Shown in pieces: positions 1-4,989 of a stretch of DNA of 5,291 nucleotides. Under the pieces are notes generated by a model that had not been told where the DNA came from, ran no database searches, and saw only the letters and a list, made by a program, of their open reading frames with translations. The DNA is from Deltaproteobacteria bacterium (lineage in GTDB: Bacteria; Desulfobacterota; GWC2-55-46), in assembly GCA_016218095.1 (NCBI GenBank), contig JACREV010000262.1:1-5291 (forward strand). The letters run 5' to 3'. How positions within the stretch are numbered: position 1 is the first letter of the stretch; each line of letters opens with the position of its first letter. The translations under genes were made by a program, and so were the position numbers.

Positions 1-201
1 AACATAAGGATAGGGAACGTCATTATCGCCTCCGGAGGCGACCTGATAACGGCGGTAAACGGCAGGGCCGTTAAATCGATGGACGAGTTCAACGAGATAA
101 TGGACTCATCAGAGGTCGGCTCGACGATAACGGTCAAGATATTAAGGGACGGGAAGGTGCGGTCGATCTCGGTCAGGCTCGAAGAGATGCCGCGCGACTG
201 A
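1..201 (+). CDS. PDZ-domain protein, probable HtrA/DegP-type serine protease, C-terminal fragment
   Basis: This is an open frame from the first base of the window to a TGA at 199-201, giving 66 residues of the C-terminal end; the start lies upstream of the window. The visible part reads as a PDZ domain: a GGDLITAVNGRAV stretch (residues 12-24), a helix-like segment MDEFNEIMDS (27-36), and a closing strand pair around VGSTITVKILRDGK (38-51). This pattern is typical of the single C-terminal PDZ domain of S1C (HtrA-like) periplasmic serine proteases, which bind exposed peptide ends and help clear misfolded envelope proteins. The catalytic domain is not in the window, so protease activity is inferred; a PDZ domain of another envelope protein (for example an S41 or site-2 protease) cannot be excluded. 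The next gene starts 27 bp downstream on the same strand, suggesting cotranscription. Confidence 0.75.
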   Translation, partial: NIRIGNVIIASGGDLITAVNGRAVKSMDEFNEIMDSSEVGSTITVKILRDGKVRSISVRLEEMPRD

Positions 202-210
202 CAAATTAAA

Positions 211-217
211 AGGAGAG
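211..217 (+). promoter_or_regulatory. Ribosome binding site of the His-rich membrane protein gene
   Basis: AGGAGAG lies 11 nt before the ATG at 229, in the short gap after the PDZ gene's stop. It supports that ATG as the true start and translation from a transcript shared with the upstream gene. Confidence 0.75.
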
Positions 218-228
218 CAGGTTCGACC

Positions 229-831
229 ATGAAAAATCAGATAAGGCCCGTCTTCGTCGGGGTGCTCCTCGGGATATTTAGCGTCATATTCGGTATATTC
301 TGGGCGATGTACCTCGCGACCCAACATGACTCCATTCACAGGACGCTCTCCTTGAGCGCGCGCTCGTCAATTGAGGAAAAGTTCGTGGTAAGCCCCGAGG
401 GCGGTCACGCGGACCATTCGGCGCACGGCGGCCACGCGGCGCCTGACAAGGCCGTGTCCAACGAAGGCGGCGCGCACTCGATGCACGCCGCCCACTCTGA
501 TGATGAGATGGAAGAGGCCCACGAGAGGCTCACCAGGGGCCACCTCCACGCCATGGGGTTGGGCATACTCACCATAAGCGTCTCGGTGCTCCTCTCGTTC
601 CTCTCCGCCCCCCAGAGGATGAAGACGCTCGCCGCGACCTGCCTCGGCACGGGCGGGTTCTTCTATCCATTCTCGTGGATAATAATGGGCTACAGGACGA
701 CGGCCTTGGGCGTAGAGGCCGCGGCGGAGTCGGTAGTGCCTATCGCGGGTCTTAGCGCCATACTCGTCCTTGCAGGCGTCTTCCTGACGCTATTTTTCCT
801 CGCGAGGGATTTCATTAAGGGGAGGCTTTAG
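229..831 (+). CDS. Unrecognised four-helix membrane protein with a histidine-rich periplasmic loop
   Basis: The product has 200 residues and I do not recognise its family. Hydrophobic segments lie at about 8-30, 108-126, 133-153 and 170-192. Basic residues at the N terminus (K2, R6), in the 127-132 turn (R130, K132) and at the C terminus (R193, K197, R199) predict both ends inside and the long 31-107 loop in the periplasm. That loop is low-complexity and rich in His, Gly and Ala: ten histidines lie between residues 60 and 107 (60, 63, 66, 69, 83, 86, 89, 98, 105, 107), often spaced by three, with an acidic patch DDEMEE (91-96). The second helix begins at a HLHAMGLG motif (105-112), and the third helix carries FYPFSW (145-150). 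Such spacing commonly binds Cu, Zn, Ni or Co, so a metal-handling or metal-sensing role in the envelope is plausible but only inferred; a heme-ligand role for the helix-edge histidines is an alternative. The first helix could also be read as an uncleaved signal anchor. The gene follows the PDZ gene by 27 bp. Confidence 0.85.
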   Translation: MKNQIRPVFVGVLLGIFSVIFGIFWAMYLATQHDSIHRTLSLSARSSIEEKFVVSPEGGHADHSAHGGHAAPDKAVSNEGGAHSMHAAHSDDEMEEAHERLTRGHLHAMGLGILTISVSVLLSFLSAPQRMKTLAATCLGTGGFFYPFSWIIMGYRTTALGVEAAAESVVPIAGLSAILVLAGVFLTLFFLARDFIKGRL

Positions 832-956
832 CGGGCCGCTGAAAAAGTCCATCTGCTTTGTTGTCTTCGGCGCTCGTAACTGCGGCGTACATACGACAGT
901 ACGCCTCGTTCCTCGCTTCTCGACGCCTCGCATCTGGAGCTTTTTGAGCAACCCGC
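831..956. repeat. Palindromic intergenic repeat (REP/MITE-like), about 126 bp
   Basis: The ends form an imperfect inverted repeat: GCGGG-cc-GCTgAAAAAG at 831-847 opposes CTTTTTgAGC-aa-CCCGC at 940-956. The centre is a perfect 7-bp inverted repeat, GGCGTAC (884-890) and GTACGCC (899-905), around an 8-nt loop. The arms between are only partly complementary. The whole can fold into one long cruciform or hairpin, and its first base is the last base of the upstream TAG stop. I recall elements of this general form (a terminal AAAAAGTCC / GGACTTTTT type sequence with a GTAC-containing centre) scattered between genes in many deltaproteobacterial and Nitrospirota genomes; this is memory, not a search. 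No transposase is present, so if mobile it would move in trans. It may also act as a transcription end or RNA-stabilising structure for the upstream operon. Confidence 0.75.
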
Positions 957-967
957 TTCGTGCATGA

Positions 968-990
968 GAGTTTTTCTGCAACCTGTTAGG
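968..990. repeat. Degenerate second copy of the palindromic repeat's terminus
   Basis: GAGTTTTTCTGCAACCTG at 968-985 resembles the right end of the adjoining element, GAGCTTTTTGAGCAACCCG at 937-955, with one deleted C and a few substitutions, offset by about 31 nt. Its reverse complement also matches the left end (GCTGAAAAAGTC, 838-849) at 10 of 12 positions. It looks like a leftover end of a second element or a partial duplication of this one. It is short, so chance similarity is possible. Confidence 0.45.
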
Positions 991-1016
991 CCTGTCACAT
1001 TTTTTATATTTTCCCC

Positions 1017-1046
1017 TTGACAAGGTACGGCCTTTTAAATTAATAT
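1017..1046 (+). promoter_or_regulatory. Sigma70-type promoter for the riboswitch-rnf transcript
   Basis: A perfect -35 box TTGACA lies at 1017-1022 and a -10 candidate TAATAT (4 of 6 to TATAAT) at 1041-1046, spaced by 18 bp. A T-rich tract at 1000-1013 precedes it. Transcription would start near 1052-1055, about 12-15 nt before the first stem of the aptamer, which is where a riboswitch promoter should be. The -35 box is the strongest part of the call; the -10 assignment could shift by one base. Confidence 0.7.
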
Positions 1047-1066
1047 GACGGCACAAATTCAAAAAT

Positions 1067-1144
1067 CTTTCGTGACTGACGGAATCAAGGTGGATACCAC
1101 CGGGGAGCGGAAGAAAATATAGTTCTTGTCGACCGTCTGGGCAA
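1067..1144 (+). ncRNA. ZTP/ZMP riboswitch aptamer (pfl motif)
   Basis: This RNA element senses ZMP (AICAR) and ZTP, intermediates of purine synthesis that accumulate when 10-formyl-tetrahydrofolate is scarce. The conserved blocks are present in order: CGTGACTGACGG (1071-1082), the GGTGG-ATA-CCACC hairpin (P2, 1089-1101), CGGGGAGCG (1101-1109) and CCGTCTGGGCA (1133-1143). P1 forms between CTTTCG (1067-1072) and CGGAAG (1108-1113). P3 forms between TTGTC (1126-1130) and GGCAA (1140-1144). The diagnostic pseudoknot pairs GACGG (1078-1082) with CCGTC (1133-1137) in five perfect pairs; the usual sequence, as I remember it, is GGCGG with CCGCC, so this copy shows a compensatory A-U change. It sits between a promoter and an intrinsic terminator, ahead of rnfC. 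Class assignment rests on matching the known consensus from memory. Confidence 0.92.
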
Positions 1145-1189
1145 TAGGTGCAGTCATCATCTGCCCTCTTACGCCTTGGCGGTTTTTTT
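1131..1189 (+). terminator. Riboswitch-controlled intrinsic terminator (expression platform)
   Basis: ACCGTCTGGGC (1132-1142) pairs with GCCTTGGCGGT (1173-1183) at 10 of 11 positions, counting two G-U pairs and leaving one U-U mismatch. Above it sits an apical hairpin of GG-t-GCAG (1147-1153) with CTGC-CC (1161-1166) around a TCATCAT loop. A run of seven T follows at 1183-1189, overlapping the last stem base. The 5' strand contains the pseudoknot bases 1133-1137 and the P3 3' strand of the aptamer, so aptamer and terminator are mutually exclusive folds. Bound ligand should hold the aptamer together, block the terminator and switch on the genes downstream. Confidence 0.87.
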
Positions 1190-1278
1190 GTCCCTTTTTT
1201 GTTTATTGTCTGCTGTACGGTCTTAACTTTTACAGATAACTCTTTAAAAAATCTGGGCTTTTTGTTAAGATAATAAAA
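1190..1278 (+). other. AT-rich leader between the terminator and rnfC
   Basis: These 89 bases link the terminator to the rnfC start. They contain a second T run (1195-1200) and other T-rich stretches. I see no clear Shine-Dalgarno sequence in front of the ATG; the nearest purine cluster is AAGA at 1267-1270. I see no second gene or RNA element here. The A/U-rich, weakly structured run-in may itself aid ribosome loading. Confidence 0.6.
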
Positions 1279-2628
1279 ATGGGACACAAGACTTTCGACA
1301 GGGGCATACACCCCTCTTACTACAAGGAGCTTACGGCCTCCAAAAGGGTCGAGTCTGCTCCTCTTCCAAAGACTGTTACCATCCCCCTACAGCAACACCT
1401 CGGCGCGGCTTGCGAGCCCCTTGTCAAAAAGGGCGACCTCGTCATCGAAGGACAGAAGATAGGCGATGTAAAGGCCTTTGTCTCTGCCCCTGTCCACGCG
1501 TCCATCAACGGAAAAGTAAAGGATATAGAGTTAAGCCAGCACCCGGGCGGCGTAAGGGTGTTGTCCGTCGTCATCGAGGGCGACGGGACCGCAAAGGAAT
1601 GGTCAGGGGCTGAGATAGACCTGAACTCGATTGCGCCTGAGGCCCTCCGGGATGCCGTCCGCGAGGCCGGGATAGTCGGCATGGGTGGAGCGGCCTTCCC
1701 GACTTCGGTTAAGCTCGCCCCGCCCAAAGGCAAGGCCATAGAAGCGGTCATTTTGAACGGTTGCGAGTGCGAGCCGTTCCTTACCGCCGACCACAGGATA
1801 ATGGCAGAGGAGCCCGGAAAGGTCGTCTGGGGGCTAAAGGCCCTCATGAGGGCTACGGGCGCGGCCAAGGGCTTCATAGGGATAGAGGAGAACAAGCCGG
1901 ACGCGATAGAGGCGCTCAAAAAGGCCGTCGGCTCGACGGGCATAGAGATAATAGTATTGGAGGCCAAGTACCCGCAGGGCGCCGAGAAGATGCTTATAAA
2001 GGCCGCTCTCGGGAGGAAGGTCCCCGTAGGCAAGCTCCCGCTCGACGTAGGTGTCGTCGTAAACAACGTCGGCACGGCTGTAGCGGTCTATGAAGCGCTC
2101 AACTACAAGAAACCCCTCATAGAAAGAATAGTCACCGTGAGCGGCAACGGCGTAAGGGAGCCGAAGAACCTTAAAGTCAGGGTAGGGACGAGCTTCGAAG
2201 AGGTCTTGGGCCTCTGCGGGGGGATCACCGGCGAGGGCGAAAAAGAAGTCCTGAACGGCGGCCCGATGATGGGCATCGCCCAGTCTACCTTGAGCGTCCC
2301 GGTCGTAAAGGGCACCTCCGGCATAACGGTCATAGCCTCCGGGAAGATAAAGCCCGAGAAGTACGACCCGTGCATCAAGTGCGCGAGTTGCGTCGCCGCC
2401 TGCCCCATGGGCCTCATGCCGTACAGGCTCGGCGACTACGGTTTAAAGCAGATGCTCGCCAACTTCAAGGACTTTGACGGGCAGAGTTGTATCGAGTGCG
2501 GCTGTTGCTCTTACGTATGCCCGGCCAAGAGGCCGCTACTGCAGTGGATAAGGATGGGCAAGTTCTTCATCCGTCGGGAGGCCCAGAGGGCGGCCGCCAA
2601 GGCGAATAATAACAAGGCTACCTCTTAA
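1279..2628 (+). CDS. rnfC: Ion-translocating ferredoxin:NAD+ oxidoreductase (Rnf complex) subunit C
   Basis: RnfC is the peripheral cytoplasmic subunit that exchanges electrons with NAD(H) through FMN and passes them via 4Fe-4S clusters to the rest of the Rnf complex. The 449-residue length is normal for a core RnfC without a long C-terminal extension. The N terminus carries the family signature FDRGIHP (6-12) and IPLQQHLGA (about 36-44), followed by a barrel-like region to about residue 100. A Complex-I 51-kDa-like nucleotide/flavin region follows, with the glycine-rich GMGGAAFP at 134-141, the NGCECEPFLTADHR stretch shortly after it, and YPQGAEKMLIKA further on. An SLBB-like region follows at roughly 270-330. 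Two 4Fe-4S motifs are complete: C365-x2-C368-x2-C371-x3-C375-P and C404-x2-C407-x2-C410-x3-C414-P. The ATG at 1279 fits the usual N terminus, although no good ribosome binding site precedes it. It is the first gene of the operon behind the ZTP riboswitch. The two clusters and the gene order argue against NqrA or NuoF. Confidence 0.97.
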   Translation: MGHKTFDRGIHPSYYKELTASKRVESAPLPKTVTIPLQQHLGAACEPLVKKGDLVIEGQKIGDVKAFVSAPVHASINGKVKDIELSQHPGGVRVLSVVIEGDGTAKEWSGAEIDLNSIAPEALRDAVREAGIVGMGGAAFPTSVKLAPPKGKAIEAVILNGCECEPFLTADHRIMAEEPGKVVWGLKALMRATGAAKGFIGIEENKPDAIEALKKAVGSTGIEIIVLEAKYPQGAEKMLIKAALGRKVPVGKLPLDVGVVVNNVGTAVAVYEALNYKKPLIERIVTVSGNGVREPKNLKVRVGTSFEEVLGLCGGITGEGEKEVLNGGPMMGIAQSTLSVPVVKGTSGITVIASGKIKPEKYDPCIKCASCVAACPMGLMPYRLGDYGLKQMLANFKDFDGQSCIECGCCSYVCPAKRPLLQWIRMGKFFIRREAQRAAAKANNNKATS

Positions 2629-2633
2629 AAATT

Positions 2634-3662
2634 ATGGAAGACAAGACCATAGATAAGGCCGAACTCAAATCCGCGCCCGAGACCCCGGCAGGGCCCGGCG
2701 GGGAGAGGCTCTTTGTAACGTCATCTCCGCACTTCCTCAATAAAGAGTCGGTGCCGAAGATCATGCACACGGTGGTGCTCGCTCTATTCCCGGCGATGGC
2801 CGCCTCCGTCTACTTCTTTGGTCTCCGCGCGCTCCTTCTCTACGTCATCTGCATAGGCGCGTGCCTCGCAACCGAATACGCCTTCCAGAAGTACAGGAAA
2901 AAGCCCATAAAGATCTACGACGGGTCGGCTATCATTACCGGCATACTCCTTGCCATGACGCTCCCGCCGGGGTTCCCGGTATTCGGCGCGATACTCGGCT
3001 CGGTCTTCGCCATAGGTGTGGGAAAACAGCTCTTCGGAGGCCTCGGCTTCAACATTTTCAACCCGGCGCTCTTGGGCAGGGCCTTCCTCATGGCGACGTA
3101 CCCGGTCCTTACGACCACGTGGGTCGAGCCCCGGACGGTGCAGAAGGCGGTCGACGCCGTATCCGCGGCGACCCCGCTCGCGCTTATGAAGTTCGAGGGG
3201 AAGCTCACGCCCGTGCTCGACTTGTTTACCGGGAATGTGGCCGGGTCACTTGGCGAGACCTCCGCGATAGCGATACTCATAGGCGGCCTGTTCCTCAGGT
3301 ATAAGGGCTACGTAAACTGGAAGCTCCCGTTGGGGTACTTGGGCTCGATGGCGGTGTTTTCAGGCATATTCTGGCTCATCGACCCCTCGAAGTACCCGGA
3401 CCCGCTCTTCCACCTCTTTGCCGGCGGCGCGATGCTCGGGGCGTGGTTCATGGTCACAGACATGGTGACGTCTCCGACGACAGACCTCGGCCAGTGGATA
3501 TTCGCGATCACCGGCGGGATAATGGCCGTCGTCATAAGGCTCTTCGGGGGACTCCCCGAAGGGGTCATGTATTCTATTTTATTCATGAACGCCTTCGTGC
3601 CGCTTCTTAACAAGCACACGAGGCCGAGGGTCTTCGGCGCCGTGAAGGCGAAGGCCGAGTAG
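2634..3662 (+). CDS. rnfD: Rnf complex membrane subunit D, covalent FMN carrier
   Basis: RnfD (NqrB/RnfD family) is an integral membrane subunit that carries a covalently bound FMN and takes part in electron transfer coupled to ion movement. The 342-residue product has an approximately 25-residue hydrophilic lead, then the conserved VTSSPHF (28-34), and about nine to ten hydrophobic helices between 45 and 325. The flavinylation site is D174-A-V-S177-A-A-T180-P-L: FMN is expected on T180, attached by ApbE (not in this window). Most homologues have Gly-Ala-Thr here, so the first Ala is a mild variant. Other family blocks are the GKQLFGGLGFNIFNPALLGRA stretch around 130-150, TDMVTSPTT (275-283) and GGLPEGVMYSILFMNAF around 305-321. 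The ATG lies 5 bp after the rnfC stop and lacks an obvious ribosome binding site, suggesting translational coupling to rnfC. Confidence 0.97.
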   Translation: MEDKTIDKAELKSAPETPAGPGGERLFVTSSPHFLNKESVPKIMHTVVLALFPAMAASVYFFGLRALLLYVICIGACLATEYAFQKYRKKPIKIYDGSAIITGILLAMTLPPGFPVFGAILGSVFAIGVGKQLFGGLGFNIFNPALLGRAFLMATYPVLTTTWVEPRTVQKAVDAVSAATPLALMKFEGKLTPVLDLFTGNVAGSLGETSAIAILIGGLFLRYKGYVNWKLPLGYLGSMAVFSGIFWLIDPSKYPDPLFHLFAGGAMLGAWFMVTDMVTSPTTDLGQWIFAITGGIMAVVIRLFGGLPEGVMYSILFMNAFVPLLNKHTRPRVFGAVKAKAE

Positions 3663-3684
3663 CATTTTTCTTAAAGAGTCTTTC

Positions 3685-3689
3685 GGAGG
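3685..3689 (+). promoter_or_regulatory. Ribosome binding site that fixes the TTG start of rnfG
   Basis: GGAGG at 3685-3689 ends 9 nt before the TTG at 3699. The first in-frame ATG (3717) would be 27 nt away, too far for this site, so TTG is preferred as the start. Confidence 0.8.
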
Positions 3690-3698
3690 TTTCAGGGC

Positions 3699-4361
3699 TT
3701 GAATCCGGTCGCTAAAATGTTTTTGAACCTTGTCGTCGTCGGCGCGCTTTCCGGCGGCATCCTCGCGGCGGTCTTCCACAAGGCCGACCCGATGATACAG
3801 GCGAACAAGGAAAAGGAGCTCAAGGAGGCGATATTCGTCGTCCTCCCGGAGGCGAAGGACTATAAGACACTGGAAAAGAAGGTCGGCCAGGAGACCCTCG
3901 TCGTTTACGAGGGCGTCGATGCCGCCGGCGCACCCGTGGGGATCGCCTTCAAGGCCGACGGCGGCGGGTTCCAGGGCAATATCGGCGTCATGGTGGGCCT
4001 CGGGCTCGACTACCTTAAACTAAATGGCATAAAGATACTCGACCAGGTCGAGACCCCCGGCCTCGGCAACAGGATAGCCAACCCGGAGTTCCAGGACCAG
4101 TTCAAGGGCATAGAGATAAAGCCCAAGGTCGAGTACATAAAGAACAGGAAGCCCGAGAAGCCCAACCAGATACAGTCCATAACCGGCGCGACTATCTCGT
4201 CGGACGCGGTAGTAAAGAACATAAACAACGCGATTACGAAGGTCTTGGGAGAGTTCCCCAAAGAGGACCTCGGGAAGTATGTGAAAAAAGCGGCCGCCCC
4301 GGCGCATGCCGGCAAAGACGGCAAGGAATCGCCAAAGGAGTCGAACGATGGCGGAAAATAA
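3699..4361 (+). CDS. rnfG: Rnf complex subunit G, periplasmic FMN-binding protein
   Basis: RnfG (RnfG/NqrC family) is anchored by one N-terminal helix (about 8-26) and holds a covalent FMN in an outward-facing domain, passing electrons within the Rnf complex. Visible FMN-binding-domain features are GFQGNIGVMVGLG (90-102), ETPGLG (118-123) and the flavinylation motif SITGATISS at 160-168, with FMN expected on T165. The position six before the Thr, commonly Asp in such motifs, is Gln here (Q159). After about residue 185 the protein ends in a Lys/Ala/Pro-rich tail (KKAAAPAHAGKDGK) that looks disordered. Length (220) is usual or slightly long for the family. The start is TTG, supported by a well-placed GGAGG. 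The 3' end overlaps the start of rnfE by 14 bp. Confidence 0.96.
   Translation: MNPVAKMFLNLVVVGALSGGILAAVFHKADPMIQANKEKELKEAIFVVLPEAKDYKTLEKKVGQETLVVYEGVDAAGAPVGIAFKADGGGFQGNIGVMVGLGLDYLKLNGIKILDQVETPGLGNRIANPEFQDQFKGIEIKPKVEYIKNRKPEKPNQIQSITGATISSDAVVKNINNAITKVLGEFPKEDLGKYVKKAAAPAHAGKDGKESPKESNDGGK
4334..4340 (+). promoter_or_regulatory. Ribosome binding site that fixes the rnfE start
   Basis: AAAGGAG at 4334-4340 lies 7 nt before the ATG at 4348, inside the 3' end of rnfG. It favours this ATG over the upstream in-frame ATG at 4306, which would add 14 residues (mostly Arg, Lys, Ala and Thr) not typical of the family. Confidence 0.85.
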
Positions 4362-4977
4362 CCATACGCTCTGGTACGAGTTCAAAAAAGGGCTCTGGCA
4401 GGACATACCGCCCTTTAGACTGGTCCTCGGCACCTGCCCCACGCTCGCCGTCACGAACTCTGTCATAAACGGGTTCGCCATGGGCATGGCGACCCTCTTT
4501 GTCCTCCTCGGCTCCAACATCATAATATCGGCGATAAGGAAGTATGTCGCCCCGCAGGTGAGGATCGCGGCCTATGTCGTCATAATAGCGCTCCTTGTGA
4601 CCGTCGCGGACATGTTCCTCGCGGCCTTTTTCCCGCCGGTATCCAAGGCGCTCGGGCCGTATGTGCCTCTTATAGTCGTCAACTGCATCATACTCGGCAG
4701 GGCTGAGGCGTACGCGCAGAAGAACCCGGTCCTGCCGTCGATCATGGACGCGCTCGGCATAGGCATAGGCTTCACCTTGAGCCTCATGACCATGGGCTTA
4801 ATAAGGGAGATACTCGGGTTCGGGTCGATCTTCAACATAAAGCTCCTCCCCCCAAGCCTCTTCGAGCCCTGGATAGTGATGATACTCCCGGCGGGCGCGT
4901 TCCTGGTATTCGGCGCGCTCATAGCGCTCGTCAACTACTTGTCGAGCAGAAAGGCCGCCGAGGCGGATAAGGCGTAA
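4348..4977 (+). CDS. rnfE: Rnf complex membrane subunit E
   Basis: RnfE belongs to the RnfA/RnfE/NqrD/NqrE family of six-helix membrane proteins. It pairs with RnfA to form the pseudo-symmetric core of the complex, where conserved cysteines from both subunits hold an iron or iron-sulfur centre within the membrane. From the ATG at 4348 the protein has 209 residues. Family hallmarks are the N-terminal F-K-K-G-L-W (12-17), RLVLGTCPTLAVT around C30, LFVLLGSNIIIS in the second helix, VNCIILGRAEAYA around C113, and GFTLSLMTMGLIREILG near the fifth helix. Both expected cysteines, C30 and C113, are present. The short Ala/Lys/Glu tail (RKAAEADKA) is cytoplasmic. The gene overlaps rnfG by 14 bp and precedes rnfA by 12 bp, so translation is probably coupled along the operon. 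Confidence 0.96.
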   Translation: MAENNHTLWYEFKKGLWQDIPPFRLVLGTCPTLAVTNSVINGFAMGMATLFVLLGSNIIISAIRKYVAPQVRIAAYVVIIALLVTVADMFLAAFFPPVSKALGPYVPLIVVNCIILGRAEAYAQKNPVLPSIMDALGIGIGFTLSLMTMGLIREILGFGSIFNIKLLPPSLFEPWIVMILPAGAFLVFGALIALVNYLSSRKAAEADKA

Positions 4978-4984
4978 AGGAGAG
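4978..4984 (+). promoter_or_regulatory. Ribosome binding site of rnfA
   Basis: AGGAGAG at 4978-4984 starts immediately after the rnfE TAA stop and lies 5 nt before the rnfA ATG at 4990. The spacing is slightly short but functional-looking. The same AGGAGAG core precedes the gene at 229. Confidence 0.75.
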
Positions 4985-4989
4985 AGACC

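Noticed and set aside
831..990. CRISPR array or attachment site
   Set aside because: There is only one palindromic unit plus a partial end, without regular repeat-spacer periodicity, and no tRNA or integrase is nearby.
1269..1274. GATAAT as a -10 box of a second promoter immediately before rnfC
   Set aside because: No -35 box at the right distance, and transcription would begin at or beyond the start codon. It is likely chance in AT-rich leader sequence.
790..1311. 173-codon minus-strand open frame across the intergenic region
   Set aside because: It runs antisense through the palindromic repeat, promoter, riboswitch and terminator, and its product is a Lys/Arg-rich string without recognisable domain features. 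The RNA elements explain the sequence better.
1320..2075. Long minus-strand open frames opposite rnfC and similar ones opposite rnfD, rnfG and rnfE
   Set aside because: They mirror the GC-rich codon pattern of the strongly conserved plus-strand genes, have no ribosome binding sites or recognisable domains, and are shadows.
4306..4347. Upstream in-frame ATG for rnfE
   Set aside because: It would add 14 basic residues unlike the family's N terminus and has no ribosome binding site, while the ATG at 4348 has AAAGGAG 7 nt upstream.
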